A stretch of DNA of 64,000 bases from assembly GCF_019247635.1 (NCBI RefSeq), contig NZ_JAFBAR010000090.1:1-64000 (forward strand), read 5' to 3'. The DNA comes from Mycobacterium sp. GTDB taxonomy: Bacteria > Actinomycetota > Actinomycetes > Mycobacteriales > Mycobacteriaceae. Both the position numbers and the translations under genes were made by a program. The notes under the pieces are model-generated. The model was not told the DNA's origin and did not search any database. It was given only the letters and a program-made list of their open reading frames with translations. Each line of letters begins with the position of its first letter. The first letter of the stretch is position 1. Shown here piece by piece: positions 1 to 11,008 of the stretch.

Positions 1-1
1 A

Positions 2-2224
2 CGCTACGGTGTCGGCGAGGATGACGTCGACGACCTGCTCCGCAACGGCGTGCTGGTGGACCTGTATCCGTTGGTGCGCAAGAGCATTCGCGTGGGTGCC
101 GAGTCCTTCAGTCTGAAGGCGCTCGAGCCACTCTACATGGGCGCCGAACTGCGCTCCGGCGATGTGACCACCGCCGCAGACTCCATCACCTCCTACGCAC
201 GGTACTGCGAACTGCGCGACGCCGGACGCCTCGACGACGCCGCCAACGTCCTGAAGGAGATCGAGGACTACAACCGTTATGACTGCCGGTCGACCCGGGA
301 ACTGCGCAACTGGCTCGTGATGCGCGCCTTTGAGGCCGGGGTCACCCCGATCGGCGTCCAACCGGTTCCCGACGTCGGCAAGGTCGAAGACCACGACCGG
401 CTGGCCGCGACCCTGGCGGCCTGCACCGGCGACGCCGCGGCCGGCGAGCGCAGCCCTGAGCAGGCTGCCGTGGCACTGATCGCGGCGGCGCGCGGCTACC
501 ACCGTCGTGAGGACAAGCCGTTCTGGTGGGCGCACTTCGACCGGCTCAACTACCCCGTCGACGAATGGGCGGACAATACAGACGTTTTCGTGGTCGCCGA
601 CGCCCAGGTTGCCGTCGATTGGCACCTGCCCCCTCGCGCACGAAAGCCGCAACGCCGGATGCGGCTCACCGGCGAATTGGCGCGCGGTGACCTCGCTGGG
701 GAGGTGTTCGCGCTTTACGAACCTCCGGCGCCGCCCTGCATGACGGATGATCCCGACCGTCGGGGCGCCGGGCGCGCGAAGGTCGTCGATATCGACGACC
801 CCAGCCTGCCGAGGGAAGTGGTCATCCTCGAGCGAACAGGCAAGGACGGCAACATTTTTAGTCAGCGACCGTTCGCGCTTACGCCCGGACCACCGGTGCC
901 AACGACCGCCCTGCGCGAGTCGATCGAAGCGACGGCCACAGCCGTGGCGGCCGGGTTGCCTGCATTACCCCGCATCGCGCTGGTGGACATCCTGTTGCGC
1001 CGGCCGCCGCGGACCCGCAGCGGCGCACCGCTCCCGCGGGGCAGCGACGTCGTCGCCGGCATCACCGCGGCCGTGCTGGACCTGGACTCGTCTTACCTGG
1101 CGGTGCACGGACCACCGGGAACGGGCAAAACCTACACCGCCGCGCAGGTAGTTCGGGAATTGGTCACCGAGCATGCCTGGCGCGTCGGTGTCGTCGCGCA
1201 GTCCCATGCCGCGGTGGAGAACGTGCTGGCCTGCGTCATCCAAAACGGCCTGGACGCGCAGCGGGTCGCCAAGAAGCGGCATGATCACACCGCTGCGCCC
1301 TGGCAAGAGATCGGCGAAGGTGACTACGCCGCGTTCGTTGCCGACACCGAGGGATGCGTGATCGGTGGCACGGCCTGGGATTTCGCCAACGGCAACCGGG
1401 TACCGGCAGGCAGCCTGGATCTGCTGGTTATCGATGAGGCCGGCCAGTTCTGCCTGGCCAACACGATCGCGGTAGCCCCGGCGGCGAAAAACCTGCTGTT
1501 GCTTGGTGATCCGCAACAACTGCCGCAGGTCAGCCAGGGTACTCATCCCGAACCGGTGGACATCTCCGCGCTGGAATGGCTGGTCGACGGCCAGCGGACG
1601 CTGCCCGACGAGCGCGGTTACTTCCTGGACCGCTCCTACCGGATGCACCCGGCGATCTGCGAGGCCGTCTCGATGCTGTCCTACGAGGGCAGGCTGCATT
1701 CCCACGCCCAAACGACCGCCGGGCGTCGCCTCGACGGATACCCGCCGGGCGTGCGCGTGCTTTCGGTTGCCCACCAGGGTAATTCGATCGAAAGCCCGGA
1801 CGAGGCCGACGCCATCGCCGCCGAGATCGGGCGCCTGCTCGGCACACCGTGGACCGACGAACACGGCACCCGGTCCTTGACCGCCGCCGACGTGATGGTG
1901 CTGGCGCCCTACAACGCCCAGGTGGCGCTCGTGCGGCAGCGACTCGCGCAAGCCGGGTTGCAGGGAGTCGGGGTTGGGACGGTCGACAAGTTCCAGGGTG
2001 GGCAGGCACCCCTGGTCTTCCTCTCGATGACGGCGTCATCGATCGACGACGTGCCCCGGGGAATCTCGTTTCTGCTCAACAGGAATCGGCTCAATGTCGC
2101 GATCAGCAGGGCGCAGTACGCGGCGGTGATCGTGCGTTCGCCGCTGCTCACCGAGTATCTGCCCGCCACGCCGGATGGCCTGGTGGATCTGGGCGCGTTC
2201 CTCGCGCTGACGCAGGCCCTTTGA
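2..2224 (+). CDS. UPF1/SF1-type helicase, C-terminal part (Rv1251c-like), 5' truncated
   Basis: The reading frame is open from base 2, so the gene begins outside the window. About 740 residues are present. The visible part has an N-terminal stretch rich in acidic residues ending in a YNRYDC motif, typical of the end of a RecB-like (TM0106-type) nuclease domain. A superfamily 1 helicase core follows: Walker A GPPGTGKT near base 1110, Walker B LLVIDEAGQ near 1425, a LGDPQQLPQ motif near 1505, and the C-terminal motifs TVDKFQGGQ and NVAISRA. The M. tuberculosis homologue is over 1100 residues, so roughly a third is missing. Role is inferred: ATP-dependent nucleic-acid unwinding coupled to a nuclease. 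It is followed after 4 bases by the convergent MFS gene. Confidence 0.85.
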   Translation, partial: RYGVGEDDVDDLLRNGVLVDLYPLVRKSIRVGAESFSLKALEPLYMGAELRSGDVTTAADSITSYARYCELRDAGRLDDAANVLKEIEDYNRYDCRSTRELRNWLVMRAFEAGVTPIGVQPVPDVGKVEDHDRLAATLAACTGDAAAGERSPEQAAVALIAAARGYHRREDKPFWWAHFDRLNYPVDEWADNTDVFVVADAQVAVDWHLPPRARKPQRRMRLTGELARGDLAGEVFALYEPPAPPCMTDDPDRRGAGRAKVVDIDDPSLPREVVILERTGKDGNIFSQRPFALTPGPPVPTTALRESIEATATAVAAGLPALPRIALVDILLRRPPRTRSGAPLPRGSDVVAGITAAVLDLDSSYLAVHGPPGTGKTYTAAQVVRELVTEHAWRVGVVAQSHAAVENVLACVIQNGLDAQRVAKKRHDHTAAPWQEIGEGDYAAFVADTEGCVIGGTAWDFANGNRVPAGSLDLLVIDEAGQFCLANTIAVAPAAKNLLLLGDPQQLPQVSQGTHPEPVDISALEWLVDGQRTLPDERGYFLDRSYRMHPAICEAVSMLSYEGRLHSHAQTTAGRRLDGYPPGVRVLSVAHQGNSIESPDEADAIAAEIGRLLGTPWTDEHGTRSLTAADVMVLAPYNAQVALVRQRLAQAGLQGVGVGTVDKFQGGQAPLVFLSMTASSIDDVPRGISFLLNRNRLNVAISRAQYAAVIVRSPLLTEYLPATPDGLVDLGAFLALTQAL

Positions 2225-2228
2225 AGCC

Positions 2229-4178
2229 TTACGCTCCGGACGAGTGCCGACCGGAGGTCGCCGGATCGTCGGGATCGCTGGTCTGTGCGGGATCGCCGAC
2301 CCTACGCAATCGCTCCCCGGGATCTATGTGCGAGCCGTTGTGCGCGAACCCAATCGGATCAGCACGCGGCTGCGGGCGGACACGCACGCCGGACGGCGGG
2401 CGCACCGGCTGGCCCCGGGGCGGCTGGCCCCGGCGAACCGGCGGGACCGGGCGCCCCGACGGGACCGGGCGCCGCGGCGGGACCGGACGCCCCGACGGGA
2501 CTGGGCGCCCCGGCGGGGCCGGGCGCCGCGGGACCGGAGGCGCCGGGATGGGTTCGCGCACCAGGACGTACTCCACGTAATCGTCGTCGTCAAACCACTC
2601 GTCGTCGGAAGCGTCGCAAGCCCCGGACGCCCCGCGCGCTCCGGACGCCCCGAACGCCCCGGACCCCCCGAACGCCCCGGACGCCCCACCCGCTCGACGG
2701 GCGTTATCGCGGGCAAACGCCGACGTGGCAAAACCGGCCAGCAACAGCGCGGCGATGATCCCGAACAAGACGACGAAGGCGGGCAGCAGCATCGACTGGG
2801 ACAGCGCGGCCGCGAACGGTTCGCGGACGAACGTGGGCAGCTGCAACGAGCCGGCCGGCACGTGCCCGTCGCCGCGCGGCATCTCGGCGGAGATCCGCGA
2901 CGCCATGAACGCGGCCATGCCCGCACTGCCCAGCACCGCCCCCAGCTGGCGCGTCGCGTTGTAGACACCCGAGCTCGCGCCGGCCAACTCCGACGGCAGG
3001 TGCCGGGTCGCGGTGGCGGCCAGCGGCGACCAGACGAACGCCATCCCGACGCCGAGCGCACACATCGGCAACACCAGCCGCCAGATCGGCGTGTCGGGTG
3101 CCATCTCGATGGAAAGCCAGGTAGCCCCGATCGCCAGCATCGAGAAACCGAAGCCGAGCACCGGCTGTGGCGGGTATCTGTCGACGATCATGCCGACAAC
3201 CGGTGCCAACGCCCCGCTGGTCACAGCCATCGGCGCGATCAACAATGCCGAGAGGGTCGGTGACAATCCGCACACGCCTTGGGTGTAGAACGTCAGCGGC
3301 AGCATCATCGCCGTCGTCGCGAAGGCGGTAAGGGCCACCCCGACGTTGCACAGACTGAAGTCCCGGTCGGCGAAGATGCGCAGCGGGATCAGCGGCTCGC
3401 TGGCGTTGATCAGCTGCCAGTAGCCGAACGCCGCCATCAGGCCCAGGCCGGCCACGATCACCGCCCAGATCCAGGGCGCCCAACCAGCGGACTGGCCCTG
3501 CTGCAGTCCGAAGACGATGGCGAACATGCCCAGTCCGGATAACCCCACCCCAACCAGATCGAAGCGGTGCGATTGGGTGGGCAGCGCCGGCACCAACCAC
3601 ACCGCCAACGCCAACCCGGCGACACCTATGGGCACGTTGACGAAGAAAATCCACTCCCAGCCCAGCCCGTCGACCAGCACGCCGCCGGCCAGCGGCCCGA
3701 CCAGGCTGGCAACGCCGGCGGTGGCACCCCACATGCTCATCGCCGCGCCGCGGCGCTGCGCGGGGAAGATCCGAGTGATCGTCGACAAGGTTTGCGGGGT
3801 CAGCACCCCGGCGCCGACGCCCTGCACGACGCGCGCGGCGATCAGCATGGCGGCGCTGCCCGACAGCCCGCACCACACCGACGCCAGCGTGAACACGACC
3901 AGACCGATCAGGTAGAGGTTCTTCGGGCCGTACCGGTCCCCCAGCCGCCCGGCCACCAGCAGCACGACCGCATACCCGAGCAGGTAGGCGCTGGTCACCC
4001 AGATGACGGTGGCGTAGCCGACACCCAACTCGGCCATGATGGTCGGGTTGGCGATGGCGACGATCGTCGCGTCCAGCATGATCATGAAGAACCCGATCAA
4101 CATCGCCCACAGCGCGCTCCATGGGTTCCCGGAGTGGCTGGCCCCGGGGCCCCGGCTCGTCGCCGCGTGAAACGACAT
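2229..4178 (-). CDS. MFS drug-efflux transporter, EmrB/QacA (DHA2) type, with long repetitive tail (Rv1250-like)
   Basis: Predicted proton-driven multidrug exporter of the cytoplasmic membrane. The start at 4178 ([10 protein letters not shown]) has a GAGGTG ribosome site just upstream and puts the first membrane helix ([18 protein letters not shown]) about 25 residues in; the frame is open further upstream, but that part is not transporter-like. The motif [13 protein letters not shown], the [10 protein letters not shown] loop-2/3 signature and about 14 hydrophobic segments fit the 14-helix DHA2 family. The last roughly 130 residues are not transporter: a Gly-Ala-Ser block ([19 protein letters not shown]), an acidic patch ([14 protein letters not shown]), then a Pro-Arg repeat ([19 protein letters not shown]). 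The protein is 649 residues against about 580 recalled for the M. tuberculosis homologue. It is transcribed divergently from the next gene. Confidence 0.85.
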   Translation of the reverse strand: MSFHAATSRGPGASHSGNPWSALWAMLIGFFMIMLDATIVAIANPTIMAELGVGYATVIWVTSAYLLGYAVVLLVAGRLGDRYGPKNLYLIGLVVFTLASVWCGLSGSAAMLIAARVVQGVGAGVLTPQTLSTITRIFPAQRRGAAMSMWGATAGVASLVGPLAGGVLVDGLGWEWIFFVNVPIGVAGLALAVWLVPALPTQSHRFDLVGVGLSGLGMFAIVFGLQQGQSAGWAPWIWAVIVAGLGLMAAFGYWQLINASEPLIPLRIFADRDFSLCNVGVALTAFATTAMMLPLTFYTQGVCGLSPTLSALLIAPMAVTSGALAPVVGMIVDRYPPQPVLGFGFSMLAIGATWLSIEMAPDTPIWRLVLPMCALGVGMAFVWSPLAATATRHLPSELAGASSGVYNATRQLGAVLGSAGMAAFMASRISAEMPRGDGHVPAGSLQLPTFVREPFAAALSQSMLLPAFVVLFGIIAALLLAGFATSAFARDNARRAGGASGAFGGSGAFGASGARGASGACDASDDEWFDDDDYVEYVLVREPIPAPPVPRRPAPPGRPVPSGRPVPPRRPVPSGRPVPPVRRGQPPRGQPVRPPSGVRVRPQPRADPIGFAHNGSHIDPGERLRRVGDPAQTSDPDDPATSGRHSSGA

Positions 4179-4332
4179 GACTGGACACCTCACTTCGGGT
4201 TCCGACGCGATCGATACCCAAGCCTGCATTATTCCGGTCGGGCAAATGGGGGCGGGCAGAAACTTCTGCGGGCCCGCACTCGTTGAACTGGCACGCTTAA
4301 CCTGGTTAGACGCGTAGCGCAAGAGAGGCAAC

Positions 4333-5088
4333 ATGAACGCCCGACGGAACAGGTCTGTACCGGACCCGCTGTCAACCACCGACGGTGGTCGGCCCAAGGC
4401 GTCCGCACGTGCATTGGCGCAGGTCATCGAGCGCAGCTCACGGGTTCAGGGCCCGGCGGCGCAGGCCTACGTGGCCCGACTGCGCCGCGCCCACCCGGGT
4501 GCCGGCCCCGCCGAAATCGTCGCCAAGCTGGAAAAGCGCTACCTGGCCGCGCTGACGGCCAGCGGTGCGGCGGTGGGTTCGGCAGCGACGTTCCCGGGCG
4601 TCGGGACCCTGACGGCGCTTTCCGCGGGCGCCGGGGAGACCGTCTTCTTCCTCGAGGCCACCGCCGTATTCGTGTTGGCGACGGCCGAGGTGTACGGCAT
4701 CCCGGCCGACCACCGGGAACGGCGCCGCGCCTTGGTGCTGGCCGTGCTGGTCGGTGACGACAGCAGGCGGGCCATCGGCGAACTGATCGGTCCGGGCCGC
4801 ACCCACGGCGGATGGCTCACCGAGGGCATGGCCGCGCTGCCGATGCCGACTCTGGCGCGGCTGAACACGCGGTTGCTCAAGTACGCGGTCAGGCGCTACA
4901 CGGTCAAACGCGGTGCGCTGTTGATGGGCAAGATGCTGCCGGTCGGCGTCGGCGCGGCGGTCGGGGGCGCCGGCAACCGGATTTTCGCCAAGAAGATTGT
5001 GCGCAACGCGCGGCAGGCGTTCGGTCCGCCGCCACCGCGCTGGCCGGTGACGCTGCACCTGTTGCCGGCGGCCGATGACGCCGGTTAG
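4333..5088 (+). CDS. conserved mycobacterial membrane-associated protein (Rv1249c-like)
   Basis: A 251-residue protein of unknown function. Residues about 70-120 form two hydrophobic stretches rich in Gly and Ala ([46 protein letters not shown]). A basic region and a second Gly-rich hydrophobic stretch follow near residue 195. The pattern recalls EcsC-like proteins, but this is not certain. The ATG follows a GAGAGG ribosome site. It lies between an MFS pump and kgd as in M. tuberculosis, and the conserved position is the main support for the call. Confidence 0.8.
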   Translation: MNARRNRSVPDPLSTTDGGRPKASARALAQVIERSSRVQGPAAQAYVARLRRAHPGAGPAEIVAKLEKRYLAALTASGAAVGSAATFPGVGTLTALSAGAGETVFFLEATAVFVLATAEVYGIPADHRERRRALVLAVLVGDDSRRAIGELIGPGRTHGGWLTEGMAALPMPTLARLNTRLLKYAVRRYTVKRGALLMGKMLPVGVGAAVGGAGNRIFAKKIVRNARQAFGPPPPRWPVTLHLLPAADDAG

Positions 5089-5270
5089 CCGGCGCTTCCG
5101 CCGTCTCCCTGGCGAATTGACAGCAAAGGGTTAGCCTTTATTGGGGCGGGCCCCGCCGGGACTGCCGTAACTGTGAATTACCAGGTAACCGGGAATCAGG
5201 AACGTGCACGCGTCATTTGAGAGCGCTTGTACACCCTTGCAGGACAAAAGAATTGAGGCGAACAGCGGCC

Positions 5271-8200
5271 GTGGGCAACACAAGTTCACCGTTCGGGCAA
5301 AACGAGTGGCTGGTCGAGGAGATGTATCGCAAATTCCGCGACGACCCGTCCTCGGTGGACCCGAGCTGGCACGAGTTCCTGGTCGACTACAACCCCGATG
5401 ACGAGGCGAATCAGGAAGCCGCCGCCGACAGCCGACCCGTCTCGCCCGCGCCGCAGGTCAGGCCCGCGGTAACGCCCCCCAAGTCCGTCACCGCCGCGGG
5501 CAACGGCGTACCCGCGGAACCTTCCCCGCCCGCCCCGGCCCCGCCGGCGGCCACGGCACCGGCGGCCCCGGCGCCGGCCCCGCCCGCCCCGGCGCCCAAG
5601 GCCGCCACTCCCCCACCGCACGAGGACGACGAGGTGCAGGTGCTGCGCGGAGCCGCCGCGGCCGTCGTCAAGAACATGTCCGCGTCGCTGGACGTGCCGA
5701 CGGCGACCAGCGTCCGCGCCATTCCGGCCAAGCTGTTGATCGACAACCGGATCGTCATCAACAATCAGCTCAAGCGCACGCGCGGCGGCAAGATCTCGTT
5801 CACCCACCTGCTGGGCTATGCGCTGGTGCAGGCGGTCAAGCAGTTCCCGAACATGAACCGGCACTACGCCGAGGTGGACGGCAAGCCCACCGCCGTCACG
5901 CCGGCGCACACCAATCTGGGCCTGGCCATCGACCTGCAGGGCAAGGACGGCAAGCGCTCGCTGGTGGTGGCCGGCATCAAGCGCTGCGAGGAGTTGCGCT
6001 TCGCGGAATTCGTCTCCGCCTACGAGGACATCGTGCGCCGCGCCCGCGACGGCAAGCTGACGGCGGAAGACTTTGGCGGCGTGACGATTTCGCTGACAAA
6101 CCCCGGCACCATCGGCACCGTGCACTCGGTGCCGCGGCTGATGGCGGGCCAGGGCGCCATCATCGGGGTCGGCGCCATGGAATACCCCGCCGAGTTCCAG
6201 GGCGCCAGCGAGGAACGCATCGCCGAACTCGGTATCGGCAAGCTGATCACCCTGACCTCGACCTACGACCACCGCATCATCCAGGGTGCGGAATCGGGTG
6301 ACTTCCTGCGCACTATCCACCAGATGCTGCTCTCGGACGCCTTCTGGGACGAGATCTTCCGCGAGCTGGGCAACCCGTACCTGCCGGTGCGCTGGAGCAC
6401 GGACAACCCGGACTCCATTGCCGACAAGAACGCCCGGGTGATGGATTTGATTGCGGCCTACCGCAATCGCGGTCATCTGATGGCCGACACGGACCCGCTG
6501 CGGTTGGACAAGTCCCGCTTCCGCAGCCACCCCGACCTCGAAGTGCTGACCCACGATCTGACGCTGTGGGACCTCGACCGGGTGTTCAAAGTCAACGGCT
6601 TTGCCGGTTGCGAGTTCAAGAAGCTGCGCGACGTGCTGGGCCTGCTGCGCGACGCCTACTGCCGGCACATCGGCGTGGAGTACACCCACATCCTCGACCC
6701 CGAGCAAAAGGCGTGGCTGGAAGAGCGGGTCGAGACCAAGCACGTCAAACCGACTGTGGCCCAACAGAAGTACATCCTGAGTAAGCTCAACGCCGCCGAG
6801 GCGTTCGAGACCTTCTTGCAGACCAAATACGTTGGGCAGAAGCGCTTTTCACTGGAAGGCGCCGAGAGCGTTATCCCCATGATGGACGCCGCGATCGACC
6901 AGTGCGCCGAGCACGGCCTGGATGAAGTGGTCATCGGGATGCCGCACCGCGGCCGGCTCAATGTGCTGGCCAACATCGTCGGCAAGCCGTATTCGCAGAT
7001 CTTCAGCGAGTTCGAGGGCAACCTGAACCCGTCGCAGGCGCACGGCTCCGGCGACGTCAAATACCACCTCGGCGCCACCGGTGTTTACCTACAGATGTTC
7101 GGCGACAACGACATTCAGGTGTCGCTGACCGCCAACCCGTCGCACCTGGAGGCCGTCGACCCAGTGCTCGAGGGCCTCGTGCGGGCCAAGCAGGACCTGC
7201 TCGACAAGGGGGCCGACCGCGCGGACTCCTTCTCGGTGATGCCGATGATGCTGCACGGCGACGCCGCCTTCGCCGGCCAGGGAGTGGTCGCGGAGACGCT
7301 GAACCTGGCGAACCTGCCCGGTTACCGCGTCGGGGGCACCATCCACATCATCGCTAACAACCAGATCGGGTTCACCACCGCGCCGGAGTTCTCCAGGTCC
7401 AGCGAGTACTGCACCGATGTCGCAAAGATGATCGGCGCGCCCATCTTTCACGTCAACGGCGACGACCCTGAGGCCTGCGTGTGGGTCGCCAAGCTGGCCG
7501 TGGACTTCCGGCAACGATTCCAGAAGGACGTCGTCATCGACATGCTGTGCTACCGCCGGCGCGGGCACAACGAGGGTGACGACCCGTCGATGACCAACCC
7601 CTACATGTACGACGTGGTGGACACCAAGCGCGGGGCGCGCAAGAGCTACACCGAAGCCCTGATCGGTCGCGGCGACATCTCGCTGAAGGAGGCCGAGGAC
7701 GCGCTGCGCGACTACCAGGGCCAGCTGGAGCGGGTGTTCAACGAGGTCCGCGACCTGGAAAAGCACGGCGTCCAGCCCAGCCTGTCGGTCGAGTCCGACC
7801 AGATGATCCCCGCCGGGCTGGACACCTCGGTGGACAAGTCGCTGCTGGCCCGGATCGGCGACGCTTTCCTGGCCCTGCCCGACGGGTTCACCGCGCACCA
7901 GAGGGTGCAGCCGGTGTTGGAAAAGCGCCGGGAGATGGCCTACGAGGGCAAGATCGACTGGGCCTTCGGCGAGTTGCTGGCGCTGGGTTCGCTGGTGGCC
8001 GAGGGCAAGCTGGTGCGGCTGTCGGGGCAGGACACCCGGCGCGGCACGTTCTCGCAGCGGCATTCGGTGATCATCGACCGCAACACCGGCGAGGAGTTCA
8101 CCCCGCTACAACTGCTGGCGACCACCAAGGACGGCACGCCCACCGGCGGCAAGTTCCTGGTCTACGACTCACCGCTGTCCGAATACGCCGCCGTCGGCTT

Positions 8201-9008
8201 CGAGTATGGCTACACCGTGGGCAACCCCGACGCCGTCGTGCTGTGGGAGGCCCAGTTCGGGGACTTCGTCAACGGCGCGCAGTCGATCATCGACGAGTTC
8301 ATCAGCTCCGGCGAAGCCAAGTGGGGCCAGCTGTCCACGGTGGTGTTACTGCTGCCGCACGGCCACGAGGGGCAGGGGCCCGACCACACGTCCGGGCGCA
8401 TCGAGCGCTTCCTGCAGCTGTGGGCCGAGGGTTCGATGACGATCGCGATACCGTCGACGCCGTCGAACTACTTCCACCTGTTGCGCCGCCACGCACTCGA
8501 CGGGGTGATGCGTCCGCTGATCGTGTTCACGCCGAAGTCGATGCTGCGCAACAAGGCCGCGGTGAGCGACATCAAGGACTTCACCGAGACCAAGTTCCGC
8601 TCGGTGCTCGAGGAGCCGACGTACGAGGACGGCATCGGCGAGCGCGGCAAGGTCAACCGGATCCTGCTGACCAGCGGCAAGATCTACTACGAGCTGGTCG
8701 CGCGTAAGGCCAAGGACAACCGCGACGACGTCGCGATCGTGCGTATCGAACAGCTGGCCCCGCTGCCGAAGCGTCGGCTCGACGAGACGCTGAACCGCTA
8801 CGAGAACGCCGAGGAGTTCTTCTGGGTGCAGGAGGAGCCGGCCAACCAGGGCGCGTGGCCGCGGTTCGGCCTGGAGCTGCCCGAGCTGCTGCCGCGGCTC
8901 AGTGGGATCAAGCGGATTTCGCGTCGGGCGATGTCGGCGCCGTCGTCGGGCTCGTCGAAGGTGCACGCCGTCGAGCAGCAGGAGATCATCGACACCGCGT
9001 TCGCCTGA
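5271..9008 (+). CDS. kgd: multifunctional 2-oxoglutarate metabolism enzyme (2-oxoglutarate dehydrogenase E1 fused to E2-type succinyltransferase domain)
   Basis: Thiamine-dependent enzyme that decarboxylates 2-oxoglutarate and also serves the 2-oxoglutarate dehydrogenase and 2-hydroxy-3-oxoadipate synthase reactions in the TCA cycle. The GTG at 5271 gives [20 protein letters not shown], matching the conserved N-terminal helix; the frame is open 54 bases upstream. Order: N-terminal helix, an Ala/Pro linker at about 45-120, an E2-like acyltransferase domain at about 125-370 with [15 protein letters not shown] (catalytic His near residue 334), then the E1 domain with [24 protein letters not shown], the thiamine-site segment [13 protein letters not shown] and a C-terminal transketolase-like half. 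At 1245 residues it is slightly longer than the roughly 1230 of M. tuberculosis, mainly in the linker. The relFG toxin-antitoxin pair that follows kgd in M. tuberculosis is absent. Confidence 0.97.
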   Translation: MGNTSSPFGQNEWLVEEMYRKFRDDPSSVDPSWHEFLVDYNPDDEANQEAAADSRPVSPAPQVRPAVTPPKSVTAAGNGVPAEPSPPAPAPPAATAPAAPAPAPPAPAPKAATPPPHEDDEVQVLRGAAAAVVKNMSASLDVPTATSVRAIPAKLLIDNRIVINNQLKRTRGGKISFTHLLGYALVQAVKQFPNMNRHYAEVDGKPTAVTPAHTNLGLAIDLQGKDGKRSLVVAGIKRCEELRFAEFVSAYEDIVRRARDGKLTAEDFGGVTISLTNPGTIGTVHSVPRLMAGQGAIIGVGAMEYPAEFQGASEERIAELGIGKLITLTSTYDHRIIQGAESGDFLRTIHQMLLSDAFWDEIFRELGNPYLPVRWSTDNPDSIADKNARVMDLIAAYRNRGHLMADTDPLRLDKSRFRSHPDLEVLTHDLTLWDLDRVFKVNGFAGCEFKKLRDVLGLLRDAYCRHIGVEYTHILDPEQKAWLEERVETKHVKPTVAQQKYILSKLNAAEAFETFLQTKYVGQKRFSLEGAESVIPMMDAAIDQCAEHGLDEVVIGMPHRGRLNVLANIVGKPYSQIFSEFEGNLNPSQAHGSGDVKYHLGATGVYLQMFGDNDIQVSLTANPSHLEAVDPVLEGLVRAKQDLLDKGADRADSFSVMPMMLHGDAAFAGQGVVAETLNLANLPGYRVGGTIHIIANNQIGFTTAPEFSRSSEYCTDVAKMIGAPIFHVNGDDPEACVWVAKLAVDFRQRFQKDVVIDMLCYRRRGHNEGDDPSMTNPYMYDVVDTKRGARKSYTEALIGRGDISLKEAEDALRDYQGQLERVFNEVRDLEKHGVQPSLSVESDQMIPAGLDTSVDKSLLARIGDAFLALPDGFTAHQRVQPVLEKRREMAYEGKIDWAFGELLALGSLVAEGKLVRLSGQDTRRGTFSQRHSVIIDRNTGEEFTPLQLLATTKDGTPTGGKFLVYDSPLSEYAAVGFEYGYTVGNPDAVVLWEAQFGDFVNGAQSIIDEFISSGEAKWGQLSTVVLLLPHGHEGQGPDHTSGRIERFLQLWAEGSMTIAIPSTPSNYFHLLRRHALDGVMRPLIVFTPKSMLRNKAAVSDIKDFTETKFRSVLEEPTYEDGIGERGKVNRILLTSGKIYYELVARKAKDNRDDVAIVRIEQLAPLPKRRLDETLNRYENAEEFFWVQEEPANQGAWPRFGLELPELLPRLSGIKRISRRAMSAPSSGSSKVHAVEQQEIIDTAFA

Positions 9009-9094
9009 GTTTGCACAGCGGCGAGGCCCTCCGCATTCGGTACCCGGGGTACTGGCTAACCTCGACGCTGAGCCGATACGACGGAAGGACACTC

Positions 9095-9937
9095 ATGGAG
9101 GGGTTCGCAGGCAAGGTGGCCGTAGTCACCGGCGCGGGTTCGGGGATCGGGCAGGCGCTGGCCCTCGAGCTGGGCCGCTCGGGCGCCAGCGTGGCGATCA
9201 GCGATGTCAACACCGAAGGGCTGGCGCAGACCGAGGAGCAGCTCACGGCCATCGGCGTGCCGGTCAAGGCCGACCGCCTCGACGTGACCGAGCGCGAGGC
9301 CTTCCTGCTCTACGCCGACGCGGTCGCCGAGCACTTCGGCAAGGTGAACCAGATCTACAACAACGCCGGCATCGCCTTCACCGGTGACATCGAGGTCAGC
9401 CAGTTCAAGGACATCGAACGGGTAATGGACGTTGACTTCTGGGGCGTCGTCAACGGCACCAAAGCGTTCCTGCCGCACCTCATCGCTTCCGGCGACGGCC
9501 ACGTCGTCAACATCTCCAGCGTGTTCGGGCTGTTGGCGGTACCCGGGCAGGGGGCCTACAACGCGGCCAAGTTCGCTGTCCGCGGTTTCACCGAGGCGCT
9601 GCGGCAGGAGATGAAGTTGGCGGGCCACCCGGTGAAGGTGACCACGGTGCACCCCGGCGGCATCAAGACGGCGATCGCTCGCAACCAGACGGTGGCCGAG
9701 GGCCTCGACCACGACGAACTGGCGAAGCTGTTCGACAAGCGGCTGGCCAGCACCAGCCCCCAACGGGCCGCCCGCGTCATCTTGGACGCGGTGCGCAAGG
9801 ACAGGGCGCGGGTACTCGTCGGCACCGACGCCAAGGCCCTGGACCTGATGGTGCGGCTGACGGGTTCCGGGTACCAGCGGCTCGTCGCCTTGACCACGGG
9901 CCGCATGATGAGCCACAAGGCGCCGAGATTGCCGTGA
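9095..9937 (+). CDS. short-chain dehydrogenase/reductase (Rv1245c-like)
   Basis: NAD(P)-dependent oxidoreductase of the classical SDR family; substrate unknown. The Rossmann motif TGAGSGIG lies at residues 12-19, NNAG near 89, the catalytic Ser in NISSVFG near 139, and the YxxxK pair in GAYNAAK near 153-157. The ATG at 9095 follows a GGAAGGA ribosome site; the frame is open upstream into the end of kgd, but the Rossmann fold needs this start. At 280 residues it is typical in length. It sits 86 bases after kgd on the same strand and could be co-transcribed. Confidence 0.93.
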   Translation: MEGFAGKVAVVTGAGSGIGQALALELGRSGASVAISDVNTEGLAQTEEQLTAIGVPVKADRLDVTEREAFLLYADAVAEHFGKVNQIYNNAGIAFTGDIEVSQFKDIERVMDVDFWGVVNGTKAFLPHLIASGDGHVVNISSVFGLLAVPGQGAYNAAKFAVRGFTEALRQEMKLAGHPVKVTTVHPGGIKTAIARNQTVAEGLDHDELAKLFDKRLASTSPQRAARVILDAVRKDRARVLVGTDAKALDLMVRLTGSGYQRLVALTTGRMMSHKAPRLP

Positions 9938-9991
9938 GGGCTGTGATTCCGGCGGTATCGCGACCATGGCGGCAATCTCGACGCCTCAAGC

Positions 9992-10831
9992 TCACCGCCC
10001 CAGCGGGTGTTCCGCCAACCACGCGCCCGCGACCGCCTGCGGGTCGGCGCCGCCCGCCACCTGACGACGCATGTCGACCAGGGCCGCGGTGTCCAGCACC
10101 CCGGCCACCTCGTTGATCGCCAACAGTTGCCGATCCGACAACGCGTTGCGCCGATACAGCGGCACCACATTCTCGGCCTGGATCAGCGCGGGTTTGCCGT
10201 CGGCCAGCACCACCAGGTCCCCGGGTGTGTCGAACGCGGCGGTCGTGGTCCACGCCGCGCTCAGCTCGCCGGAACGTAACGCCGTCATCATCGCTGCGCC
10301 AGAAGGGAATTCACGCGCAGCAGGCAGCCGGCAGGAACCCACAGACGCCGGCACCCGGGCACCGGCGACCATCCCGAGCACCAGCCCATCGCAGTGACCG
10401 GGCAGTTCGCTCAGGTCGCTACCGCCCCACGCGGCCGCGGTGGCCCCGGTCACCGCCATCGCCGGCTTGTCTTCGGCGGCGGTGGTGTAGTCGCCGGCGA
10501 CGATCCCCTCGGGCAGCGCCGCGACCATCGCGCGGTAGACCTGGCTGTCCGACAGCACCGCGACGCCGGGCTGGAACGTCCGCAGCACCGTGCCGGTGAA
10601 CGCGGGGACGACGGTAAACGCACCGGAGTCCAGTTTCGCCAGCGGGTCCGGCGCGGTTTCGACGCGCGCCCCGAACCCATATGACCGCAACGCCGCCACG
10701 TAGACGTCGGCGAGCAACACCGACTCCGAATCCGGCCAGGACCCGACCACCAATTCCGGGATGCGGTCGCCCGAGGCGCAGCCCGCGGCTGCAACCAGCA
10801 CGGCCACCAGCAGCGCGACCAGCCTCCTCAC
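9992..10831 (-). CDS. lpqZ: probable lipoprotein, osmoprotectant-type substrate-binding protein
   Basis: A 279-residue exported lipoprotein resembling glycine-betaine/choline-binding (OpuAC/ProX type) components. The GTG start at 10831 gives a short signal peptide (RRLVALLVAVLVAAAGC) with a lipobox cysteine near residue 18. The mature part begins with LVVGSWPDSESVLLADVYVAALRSYGF and contains AFTGTVLRTF, both usual in this binding-protein fold. The frame is open further upstream, but that stretch overlaps a malic-enzyme remnant in another frame and codes for nothing recognisable. No ABC permease or ATPase gene is adjacent, so the partner is unknown. The GTG overlaps the stop of the remnant by 4 bases. 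Confidence 0.85.
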   Translation of the reverse strand: MRRLVALLVAVLVAAAGCASGDRIPELVVGSWPDSESVLLADVYVAALRSYGFGARVETAPDPLAKLDSGAFTVVPAFTGTVLRTFQPGVAVLSDSQVYRAMVAALPEGIVAGDYTTAAEDKPAMAVTGATAAAWGGSDLSELPGHCDGLVLGMVAGARVPASVGSCRLPAAREFPSGAAMMTALRSGELSAAWTTTAAFDTPGDLVVLADGKPALIQAENVVPLYRRNALSDRQLLAINEVAGVLDTAALVDMRRQVAGGADPQAVAGAWLAEHPLGR

Positions 10832-11004
10832 ACGAAGGTGTCTGCCGCGAAAGCCACTGCTTCCCCGTAGAGCGCGAGATCGTCGCTGACCACGGGGGCC
10901 GCCACCATCTTTTCGGTGATCTGGCGCGCCCCCGCGTCCAGCGCCCCGCGGAAAATCCCGGGGAACGCGAGCGCGTTGTTGGTACTGACCGCCCCACACA
11001 CGCG
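10828..11004 (-). pseudogene. C-terminal remnant of a malic enzyme
   Basis: On the minus strand a short open stretch of about 58 codons has no start or N-terminal domains. It reads [20 protein letters not shown], then ARQITEKMVAA, and ends ALYGEAVAFAADTFV before a TGA that overlaps the lpqZ start. The block NNALAFPGIFRGALDAGA is the conserved C-terminal signature of short bacterial malic enzymes (malate to pyruvate plus CO2). It starts 4 bases after the mdh stop, which suggests that a full malic-enzyme gene once lay between mdh and lpqZ and lost its front by deletion. The match to the family is by recognition and was not searched. Confidence 0.7.
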
Positions 11005-11008
11005 TTAT

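Noticed and set aside
2704-4245. 513-codon open frame overlapping the MFS gene in another minus-strand frame
   Set aside because: Arg-rich, no membrane segments; the MFS frame has clear helices and motifs.
5286-6764. 492-codon open frame opposite kgd
   Set aside because: Antisense of a strongly conserved enzyme; composition is typical of GC-rich shadow frames and no domain is visible.
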